DNA from: Streptomyces sp. SAI-127
GTDB taxonomy: Bacteria; Actinomycetota; Actinomycetes; Streptomycetales; Streptomycetaceae
NCBI RefSeq assembly: GCF_029894425.1
Contig: NZ_JARXYJ010000001.1
Coordinates: forward strand, 62,001 to 126,000
Reading direction: 5' to 3'
DNA length: 64,000 nt
Shown here: piece by piece, positions 56,686 through 63,358 of the stretch
Position numbering within the stretch: the stretch's first letter is position 1
How the letters are laid out: the number at the start of each line of letters is the position of its first letter
Notes under the pieces: generated by a model
Database searches by the model: none
The model's input: the letters and a program-made list of their open reading frames with translations, nothing else
What the model was told of the DNA's origin: nothing
Program-made: the position numbers and the translations under genes

Positions 56686-57570
56686 TCAGTCGGCCGTTCG
56701 CTTGGCTGTGCGCGCGGTCGTCGGCTTCTTGGCCGGTGCCTTCCTCGCGGCGGCCCTCTTGGTCGTGGTCGTCTTCTTCGCCGGGGCCTTCTTGGCCGCG
56801 GGCGCCCGCTTCGCAGGCGCCGTGCTCTCCGCGGTGGCCTTGGCCGGCGCCTTCACCGCGCTGCGGCTCTCGGCCGTGAGCCCGCCGAACAGCAGCTCCC
56901 ACAGCGCCTCGGCCTCCGCGGCTGTGTCGTCCCCGGCGTGCAGGCCACCGATCGTCACGGCGAAGGAGCTGAACATGGTCGCCTGCAGCACCGTCCCCGC
57001 GACGCGGCGGAGGTCCAGGTCCTGGCGCACGGCACCGGAGGCGGCCGCCGCCTCGAGCAGTTCGACGAGGAGGGCGTTGATGGGCCCGAAGGCGCGCGCC
57101 GCCTCCTTGGGGTGCTCGGTCATCAACTGCTGGGCGAACTCGGCCATGCCGAGTGTCGCCGCCCTGCGCTCCTTGGGGGCCGTGGCGATCGGCCGGCACA
57201 GCCGGTAGTAATCGACGGTGAAGCGGTGCAGACGCTCCAGCGGATCGTCGATCTCCTCGAGCGCGTCGCGCAGCCGGACCGTGGTGGAGGACACCGACTC
57301 CTCGAACAGGGCGAGCAACAGCTCGTGCTTACCGGCGAAGTACTGGTAGAAACTCCGCAGGGACTGGCCGGACTTCTTGACCACTTCCTGCACGGTGAAG
57401 TCCTTGCCGGACTCGCCGCTCAGCAGCTCGAGGGCCGCGTCGAGAAAACGCTGCACGCGCTTCTCGGCCCGCACCCGCGCGGGATCGACGGACCGCGCGA
57501 CGGCCAGCTCACGCCAGCTGGCGGTGGTCTCGGTGGAAAAGGGCTCCGGCGCCGGATCGCTCGTGGTCAT
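56686..57570 (-). CDS. TetR-family regulator with histone-like C-terminal tail
   Basis: 294 aa, longer than the family's usual 190-230. The helix-turn-helix is DFTVQEVVKKSGQSLRSFYQ and YFAGKHELLLALFEESV (about 53-90), nearly the same as in the TetR at 23589. The ligand domain runs to about residue 237. The last 57 residues are almost only Lys, Ala, Pro, Thr and Arg (AKKAPAKKTTTTKRAAARKA), like bacterial histone-H1/AlgP tails, and could bind DNA non-specifically. A regulon-type palindrome at 57636 precedes the gene, so it is probably autoregulated and a second candidate controller of the regulon. Confidence 0.92.
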   Translation of the reverse strand: MTTSDPAPEPFSTETTASWRELAVARSVDPARVRAEKRVQRFLDAALELLSGESGKDFTVQEVVKKSGQSLRSFYQYFAGKHELLLALFEESVSSTTVRLRDALEEIDDPLERLHRFTVDYYRLCRPIATAPKERRAATLGMAEFAQQLMTEHPKEAARAFGPINALLVELLEAAAASGAVRQDLDLRRVAGTVLQATMFSSFAVTIGGLHAGDDTAAEAEALWELLFGGLTAESRSAVKAPAKATAESTAPAKRAPAAKKAPAKKTTTTKRAAARKAPAKKPTTARTAKRTAD

Positions 57571-57635
57571 GGCCCAAGCCTAGCGCACGGGCGAGATCGC
57601 GCCTCTCCCTCACCAATACGCTCGCGGACAGTTCG

Positions 57636-57651
57636 CAGAAACTAGGTTCTC
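57636..57651. promoter_or_regulatory. Regulon-like palindrome with a 6-bp spacer
   Basis: CAGAAACTAGGTTCTC resembles the other sites, but the arms CAGAA and TTCTC are 6 bases apart rather than 5. It lies 65 bp upstream of the TetR ATG at 57570 and suggests autoregulation. Confidence 0.45.
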
Positions 57652-57695
57652 AATGTCCCGGGCCGTGTTCGCGAGGAACGGGCCCAGGCGGGGCT

Positions 57696-58940
57696 TCAGT
57701 CCCGGTACACCTGCCCGCCTTTCATCACGAACCGGACGTCACCGGTCACCGCGATGTCGGAGAGCGGGTCACCCGCAACACCCACGATGTCGGCGAGCAG
57801 CCCGGGTTCGAGCCGTCCGCGGTCCTCGGCGTCGATGAGATCGGCGGCGACGACCGTGGCCGCCCGTAGCGCCTGGAGCGGCGTCATCCCCCGGTCCACC
57901 AGGGCGATCAGCTCCTTCGATCCGCGGCCGTGCGGGATGGCGGGAGCGTCGGTGCCCAGGGCCACGCGCACCCCTCGGGCGATGGCGCGCGAGGTGGTGG
58001 CGCGGGCGAGCGGAAAGACCTCGGCAGCCTTGGCCTGTAGTTCGGGGGCGGCGTGTGTGAGGTCCATGGCCTCGGTCAGGCAGGTGGTGGCAACGAGGAA
58101 AGTGCCCCGCTCCGCCATCAGGTCCAAGGTCTCGTCGCTCGCGAGGAAGCCGTGCTCGATGCAGTCGATGCCTGCGTCGAGGGCGGCGCGGATGGCCCGG
58201 TCGCCCATGCAGTGGGCGGCGACCTTGACGCCGGCACGGTGGGCCTCGTCCACGATGGCACGCAATTCCTCGTCGGAGTACTGCTGGGCACCGGCCGGCC
58301 CGGTGTGCGACATCACGCCGTTGGAGGCGCAGACCTTGATGACGCGGGCGCCGTACTTGAGCTGGTAGCGGACGGCCTTGCGGACCTCGTCGACGCCGTT
58401 GGCGATCCCCTCCTCGACGGTGAGCGGCATGACGTGCGGGGCCAGGGCCTGGAACATGGTGGGGTCGAGGTGGCCGCCGGTGGGCGTGATCGCGTGCCCC
58501 GCGGGCACGATCCGCGGGCCTTCCACCCACCCCAGGTCGATGGCTTTCTTAAGGGCCACGTCGAGGAGAATGCCTCCGGTCTGCACGAACAGTCCGAGGT
58601 TGCGGACAGTGGTGAATCCGGAGCGCAGGGTCCGGCGGGCGTTGGCAGCGGCGCGCAGGGTCCGTACGGCTGGGTCCTCCTGGACCGGGATGAGCGGGCT
58701 GCGGTGATCGGCCCCGCCCAGGACCAGGTCCACCTCCATGTCCATCAGGCCGGGCAGCAAGGTGACATCACCGAGGTCGCGTACGACCGTGTTCTCCGGC
58801 AGGGAGTCGGGGCCGATCGCGGTGATCCGTTCACCCTCGACGAGGACCGAGCCCCCGGTGACGTACTCCCCCTTCTCGATGTCGAGCAGCCGGGCGGCGC
58901 GCAGGAGCACGGGAGGCGACGGCGTGCGGGGCCGGGCCAT
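57696..58940 (-). CDS. Amidohydrolase-family protein (prolidase/imidazolonepropionase-like)
   Basis: 414 aa, ATG at 58940 one codon-gap from the preceding stop. The composite fold starts with a small beta domain, then TLLPGLMDMEVDL. Later metal and catalytic residues are present: Lys in ARVIKVCASNG, His in VAAHCMGDRAI and CIEHGFL, and Asp in LGTDAPAIPHG. The usual HxH after PGL-D is replaced by E69-V-D71. It may bind a single metal or belong to a subfamily with other ligands. It is the last gene of the Rieske oxygenase operon. Confidence 0.88.
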   Translation of the reverse strand: MARPRTPSPPVLLRAARLLDIEKGEYVTGGSVLVEGERITAIGPDSLPENTVVRDLGDVTLLPGLMDMEVDLVLGGADHRSPLIPVQEDPAVRTLRAAANARRTLRSGFTTVRNLGLFVQTGGILLDVALKKAIDLGWVEGPRIVPAGHAITPTGGHLDPTMFQALAPHVMPLTVEEGIANGVDEVRKAVRYQLKYGARVIKVCASNGVMSHTGPAGAQQYSDEELRAIVDEAHRAGVKVAAHCMGDRAIRAALDAGIDCIEHGFLASDETLDLMAERGTFLVATTCLTEAMDLTHAAPELQAKAAEVFPLARATTSRAIARGVRVALGTDAPAIPHGRGSKELIALVDRGMTPLQALRAATVVAADLIDAEDRGRLEPGLLADIVGVAGDPLSDIAVTGDVRFVMKGGQVYRD

Positions 58941-58942
58941 GC

Positions 58943-59281
58943 CTACACCGCCGGTTCGAGGACGGCGTCGATGCTGGAGGCGCCCGAGTCGGGAACCCTC
59001 GGCTGGCGCCAGGCCTCCACGGGGAAGGCGACGGTCACCAGCGCGCAGAACGCCCACAGCAGGCACTTGTCCTGCTCGGACAGGCTCTCCGGCTCGGTCA
59101 TGTCGACCTGCTCCAGGTAGGCCGTGCCGTCCCGCAGGAGCGGGAACGCCACGCTGTAGAAGGCGTCGAGCTCCTCCATGGTGGAGGCGATGCGCTTGGC
59201 GTAACGAGCGCGCTCGGTCGGGATCGCCCAGTCGGCGAAGGGTTCGAGCGCGGCGAATTCGGGCGGGAAGGTCTGCGCCAT
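58943..59281 (-). CDS. Uncharacterised 112-aa protein of the Rieske oxygenase operon
   Basis: 112 aa, ATG at 59281, 32 bp after the Rieske gene stop and 2 bp before the amidohydrolase start. No domain is recognised. It is acidic with aromatic-rich helices (EFAALEPFADWAIPTERARY, STMEELDAFYSVAFPLLRDG) and no signal peptide. Its tight place between an oxygenase and an amidohydrolase suggests an accessory or small-subunit role in the same step, but nothing in the sequence proves it. Confidence 0.82.
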   Translation of the reverse strand: MAQTFPPEFAALEPFADWAIPTERARYAKRIASTMEELDAFYSVAFPLLRDGTAYLEQVDMTEPESLSEQDKCLLWAFCALVTVAFPVEAWRQPRVPDSGASSIDAVLEPAV

Positions 59282-59313
59282 GGTCGGTGTCTCCCAGGGG
59301 TTGTCGGCTGCTG

Positions 59314-60591
59314 TCAGGACGCGTCGGCCGTGGTCGCCTGGTGATCGTTCACGTACCGCATCGCCGTGTGGTGCAGATGCCGTAGGAGTACTTCCTGGTC
59401 GTTGAGCGGGAAGTCGAGGGCCGCCCGTGACTGCAGCATCGTCTGGGTCGCTTCGAGGGTGTTGCCGTCCTGAAGCCCGTACTCCTTGAAGGAGACGACG
59501 GCCAGCTCCTGCTGCAGCCGCTCGAAAGCGTTCTTCGGCGGTACGAAGTAGGCGGTGCCCTCGAAGATGTGCGTGTTGTACGAGGTCGGCCAGTAGTGGT
59601 ACGTGAGAACCCAGTTGGGGCGCCAGATCAGCAGCATGAAGTTGGGGAAGAAGACGAAGGAGTCCATGCCCCAGCGCTTGTCGCGGGTCGGGTTGACCGC
59701 GGGCGGCAGGTCCTCGGTGGCCACGCCGAGGTCCGGTGCGTCCCAGGGCCCGAACAGACCGCTGCGCAGCGCCGCTTCGATGGGCTTGACCATCTTGCGG
59801 TCCAGCGGCGGCGCGATGCCTCCCCAGGAGGAGACCATGCTGTGCGGGCCGTCGATGTCGTACGCGAGGGCCTCGTACCCGTACTTCTGGATCTTGGCGC
59901 GCTCCTCGGCCATGTACTGACCGCCGTGCAGGATCGGCGCGTGATAGAACTCGGCGAACGCGTCGATGAACAACTTCCAGTTGGAGCCGATCTCGGCGCG
60001 GTACTTGTGCACCTGGGTCAGCCTGTCGAACGGGTAGCCCTTGATGCCGGACCCGAACTTACCGAGAAAGTCCCGCAGTTCGGTGGTGTTCTCCGGGTCG
60101 AGGTTGACGAAGACGAAGCCCTCCCACACCTCGCACTGGACGCCGACGAGTCCGTAGTCGCCCTTGTCGAGGTCGAAGAACTCGCCTTCCTGCTGCACGA
60201 AGGCCAGCTTGCCGTCGAGGCCGTAGCGCCAGGCGTGGTACTTGCAGGTGAACTGACGGCAGGTGCCGCTGGTCTCCTCGCGCGGGAAGTCGTTCCACAC
60301 CAGCTTGTTGCCGCGGTGGCGGCAGACGTTGTGGAACGCGCGGATCTTCTCGTCCGTGCCGCGCACGATGATGACCGAGGCGCCGGCGGCGTCCAGCTCC
60401 TTGGTGAAGTAGCTGCCCTTCTTCGGCAGCTGCTCGACCCGGCCGACGTTCAGCCAGGTCTTCTTGAAGATCGCCTCACGCTCCTGCTCGTAGAACTCCG
60501 GCGAGATCGAGTCCTCGAACGAGAGCGGCTCGGTGCCGATCTTGAAGTGCTCGGTCCAGCTGCCCGCCTCGGGCTTGGGGAAGTGCGGCAT
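59314..60591 (-). CDS. Rieske non-heme iron oxygenase, alpha subunit
   Basis: 425 aa, ATG at 60591. The Rieske cluster motif is C-x-H (VCRHRGNKLV) and C-x2-H (FTCKYHAWRYGLDG), about residues 90-125. The catalytic iron site is in NWKLFIDAFAEFYHAPILHG with the His-x4-His pair. No beta subunit is adjacent, so it is probably an alpha-only type. The reductase at 46378 has the same operator class and could supply electrons. The likely role is mono- or di-hydroxylation of a ring. Confidence 0.94.
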   Translation of the reverse strand: MPHFPKPEAGSWTEHFKIGTEPLSFEDSISPEFYEQEREAIFKKTWLNVGRVEQLPKKGSYFTKELDAAGASVIIVRGTDEKIRAFHNVCRHRGNKLVWNDFPREETSGTCRQFTCKYHAWRYGLDGKLAFVQQEGEFFDLDKGDYGLVGVQCEVWEGFVFVNLDPENTTELRDFLGKFGSGIKGYPFDRLTQVHKYRAEIGSNWKLFIDAFAEFYHAPILHGGQYMAEERAKIQKYGYEALAYDIDGPHSMVSSWGGIAPPLDRKMVKPIEAALRSGLFGPWDAPDLGVATEDLPPAVNPTRDKRWGMDSFVFFPNFMLLIWRPNWVLTYHYWPTSYNTHIFEGTAYFVPPKNAFERLQQELAVVSFKEYGLQDGNTLEATQTMLQSRAALDFPLNDQEVLLRHLHHTAMRYVNDHQATTADAS

Positions 60592-60652
60592 GGGGTTCCG
60601 TCCTCACGCTCGTCGTTCCGACAGGCCGACGATAACAGAGCTACCGCCTGAA

Positions 60653-60667
60653 GAGAATGCCGTTCTC
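60653..60667. promoter_or_regulatory. Catabolic-regulon operator, perfect palindrome
   Basis: GAGAATGCCGTTCTC, perfect in both arms, lies 62 bp before the Rieske ATG and overlaps the last two bases of the CoA-transferase stop codon. It gives the Rieske operon its own control separate from the upstream run. Confidence 0.72.
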
Positions 60668-61997
60668 ATTTTTCGCGATCACCTCTGATCCGTCGCTCGC
60701 AGCCGGGCCCGGAGACCAGACCGGTCCGCGCCCACGCAGTCAACTCCGCCTGTCGGTAGCCCACTTCGGTCAGGACGTCCCGGGTGTGGGCGCCCACCTG
60801 CGCTCCCGCCCACCGGATCCGGCCCGGCGTGCGGGTCAGGCGCGGCACCACGCCGGCCATGGCGACCTCGCAGCCGAGGTCGGTGTCGTGGACGCGCTGG
60901 ATCATCTGCCTAGCCAGGTACTGGGGGTCGGTGACCATGTCCGGAGCCCGGTAGACCAGCCCGTGCGGCACGGCAGCGGCGGTGAGCAGCTCGTCCAGGT
61001 CACCATGGTCGAGGGTGCCGGTCCACGCGCCGATCAATTCGTCGAGCTCGGCCATGTGCGCGCCGCGCGCCACGTGCGTGGAGTAGCGCTCGTCGTCAGC
61101 GAGTTCAGGCCGTTCCATGGCCTTCGCCAGGCGTACGAAGATGGGGTCGGCGTTGGCCGCCACGATCATCAGGCGGCCGTCGGCCGTGGGGTAGGCGTTG
61201 GACGGGGCCGAGCCCGGGAGTGTGCCGCCCGAGCGGGTACGGACCTGGCCGGTGAGTTCGTAGTCGGCGATCAGGGATTCCGACAGCGCGAACACCGCCT
61301 CGTACAGGGCGACATCGACCACCTGGCCCCGGCCGTCGCGTTCGGCCTGCCGCAGCGCGGCAAGGGTGCCGAACGCAGCGAACATTCCGGAGAGCTGGTC
61401 GCCCATCGACAGCGCGGCGCGGGCCGGGGGGCGGTCGGGCGATCCGGTCAGTTCGCGCAGTCCGCCCATCGCCTCGCCGATACTTCCGAAGCCGGGATCG
61501 CCCGCGCGCGGGCCCGTCTGGCCGAATCCGGAGACCCGGGTCATGACCAGGGCGGGCCGCTCCCGGCTCAACTCCTCGTATCCCAGACCCCATTCCTCCA
61601 TCCGGCCGGGCGTGAAGTTCTCCAGGACCACATCGCAGGTGAGAGCGATTCGGCGGGCCGCCTCCCGGCCCTCGGGGCGCCTCAGGTCGAGGGCGACCAG
61701 GCGCTTGTTGCGCGCGAGCGCCGACCACCAGATGCTGCGGCCCTCCAGCAGGACTCCCCAGCGGCGCATCGGGTCACCGGCGCCGGGGGCCTCGATCTTG
61801 ATGACTTCGGCCCCGAGGTCCGCGAGGAGCTGCCCCGCGAAGGGTCCTGCGACGAAGCTGCCGAGTTCGAGAACGCGCACGCCGGTGAGAGGTCCGTCCG
61901 TCACGGGTGGGGGGTACCCGCCGTCTGTCGCGGACGTGGTACCCAAGCCCTCTGCCACCGGCTCGGCGCCCCGGCCGTCTGCTGCGGATGTCGTCAT
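60666..61997 (-). CDS. CaiB/BaiF-type (class III) CoA-transferase
   Basis: 443 aa. ATG at 61997 is preferred for its strong GGAGGAA site and ATGA overlap with the upstream stop. It adds 31 low-complexity residues (TTSAADGRGAEPV...) before the conserved start PLTGVRVLELGSFVAGPFAG, where a GTG near 61904 is the alternative. Catalytic Asp region: GDPGFGSIGEAMGGLRELTG. Other motifs: ADLGAEVIKIEAPGAGDPMR and LARNKRLVALDLRRPEGREA. It transfers CoA between acids, which would activate one intermediate without ATP. Confidence 0.92.
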   Translation of the reverse strand: MTTSAADGRGAEPVAEGLGTTSATDGGYPPPVTDGPLTGVRVLELGSFVAGPFAGQLLADLGAEVIKIEAPGAGDPMRRWGVLLEGRSIWWSALARNKRLVALDLRRPEGREAARRIALTCDVVLENFTPGRMEEWGLGYEELSRERPALVMTRVSGFGQTGPRAGDPGFGSIGEAMGGLRELTGSPDRPPARAALSMGDQLSGMFAAFGTLAALRQAERDGRGQVVDVALYEAVFALSESLIADYELTGQVRTRSGGTLPGSAPSNAYPTADGRLMIVAANADPIFVRLAKAMERPELADDERYSTHVARGAHMAELDELIGAWTGTLDHGDLDELLTAAAVPHGLVYRAPDMVTDPQYLARQMIQRVHDTDLGCEVAMAGVVPRLTRTPGRIRWAGAQVGAHTRDVLTEVGYRQAELTAWARTGLVSGPGCERRIRGDREK

Positions 61998-62893
61998 GCA
62001 GATTCCTCCGCGCTGTCCTGGAGAACTTCCTGATGAGCCCGTGCGGTGTACGGATAGATCCGGGTGAAGTCGGCGCCCGGCTCGGCGGTCGCGAAGTCGT
62101 CCCACACCTGGCCGGTGACCGGGCCGACCCGCCCGGCACCCCCGCCTCCCTGACCGGCGACGGCCTCCAGGTAGAGCGCCACGTCCTTCGCCATCAGCGT
62201 GTTGGCGAACCCGGAGGCATAGCGCCCGGTCAGCACGTGGTGCGGGAACTTGTCGGAGGTGGCCGCCGACCGACCGCTCGAGGTGTTGAGGACGTCGAGG
62301 ACCGTGGCCAGGTCGAGTCCGAGCGCGCAGGCGAAGGCCACGGCCTCGCTGGTCGCGGCGAGGGCGGTCGCGGAGAGGAAGTTGTTCGCCAGTTTCAGCG
62401 CCTGCGCCAGCCCCGGGCGGTCCCCCACCCGTCGGCGCCGGTCGCTCAGGCCGGCCAGGACCGGCTCGACACGGGCGCACGCCTCGTCGCCGCCCGCGTA
62501 CATGACCATGAGGGTGCGGGCGCGGGCCCCCGCCACGCCGCCCGAGACCGGCGCGTCCACATAGCCGACACCGGCCTCGGCGAGCAGGTCGGCGACGCTG
62601 CGGGCGGCCGCGACGCCGATGGTGGAGGTGTCGATGACGTGGGTGGCGCGCCGCCCGGCGGCCATCGCGATCTCACGGGCGACCTTCTCGCAGGCCGCCC
62701 CGTCGGGGAGGCTGAGCACCATCACGTCGCAGCGGCGTGCCACCTCCGCGACCCCGGACGTCATCGCCGCACCGGCAGGCAGTCCGCCGGCTCCGGCGGT
62801 GTCGTACGCCAGGACGCCGTGACCCCGCTGCACCAGGTTGGCGGCGAGGGCGCCGCCCATGTTGCCCAGCCCGATGAACCCGACCGTGCTCAT
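61994..62893 (-). CDS. 3-hydroxyisobutyrate-dehydrogenase-like NAD(P) oxidoreductase
   Basis: 299 aa, ATG at 62893 overlapping the decarboxylase-like stop as ATGA. Rossmann start VGFIGLGNMGGALAANLVQR; substrate motif VDAPVSGGVAGARARTLMVM; catalytic Lys helix ALKLANNFLSATALAATSEA; DVALYLEAV near the end. Beta-hydroxyacid dehydrogenases of this type oxidise 3-hydroxy acids to semialdehydes or ketones. In this operon it follows an aldehyde dehydrogenase, consistent with alcohol-aldehyde-acid oxidation before CoA transfer. Confidence 0.93.
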   Translation of the reverse strand: MSTVGFIGLGNMGGALAANLVQRGHGVLAYDTAGAGGLPAGAAMTSGVAEVARRCDVMVLSLPDGAACEKVAREIAMAAGRRATHVIDTSTIGVAAARSVADLLAEAGVGYVDAPVSGGVAGARARTLMVMYAGGDEACARVEPVLAGLSDRRRRVGDRPGLAQALKLANNFLSATALAATSEAVAFACALGLDLATVLDVLNTSSGRSAATSDKFPHHVLTGRYASGFANTLMAKDVALYLEAVAGQGGGGAGRVGPVTGQVWDDFATAEPGADFTRIYPYTARAHQEVLQDSAEESA

Positions 62894-63318
62894 ACCCCGG
62901 GCGCCTCTCGCCCGCCCTGCACGTCCGGTACGTCTTTGAGAGCACGCCGTGCGGCCAGTCCTGCGGGCGCCCCGCAATAGCCCGCGATCTGGAAGAGCAG
63001 TTCGTCCAGCTCCTCGTCCGTGACACCGGTCCGTTCCCGTACGGAGGCGTGCAGACGGAACTCCTCCATGCGCCCCATCGCGGCCGTCATGGCGAGCACC
63101 AGCAGGCTGCGGTCGCGCGGGCTCAGCGCACCGCCTCTGGCCCATGCGCCCCAGGCGACGGTGGTGATGTAGTCCTGGAAATCCGCGGCGACGGTGCCCG
63201 CGGGGGCCGCGTTGGCGTCGACGTACGCGTCGCCGAGCATGGCCCGGCGCAACGCTCGGGCGGCCTCCGGAAGCGGGGCCGCCTGTGGCGAAGGCGTGGG
63301 CGGGTCGGCCTGTGGCAT
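62890..63318 (-). CDS. Carboxymuconolactone decarboxylase family protein
   Basis: 142 aa, ATG at 63318. Core motif LSPRDRSLLVLAMTAAMGRM and EFRLHASVRERTGVTDEELD, then LLFQIAGYCGAPAGLAARRA. This is the gamma-carboxymuconolactone decarboxylase (PcaC-like) pattern and length. It lies 40 bp downstream of the aldehyde dehydrogenase. Actual decarboxylation of a lactone is possible, but no protocatechuate-branch genes were found near. Confidence 0.9.
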   Translation of the reverse strand: MPQADPPTPSPQAAPLPEAARALRRAMLGDAYVDANAAPAGTVAADFQDYITTVAWGAWARGGALSPRDRSLLVLAMTAAMGRMEEFRLHASVRERTGVTDEELDELLFQIAGYCGAPAGLAARRALKDVPDVQGGREAPGV

Positions 63319-63358
63319 GGGGTCTCCCGGGTCGGTGACGGTTCGGTGACGGTTCGGT

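Noticed and set aside
16296..60667. KstR or KstR2 steroid-regulon operators
   Set aside because: The arms GAGAA/TTCTC do not fit the AAC..GTT or CAAG..CTTG half-sites I know for those regulators, and core steroid ring genes were not seen.
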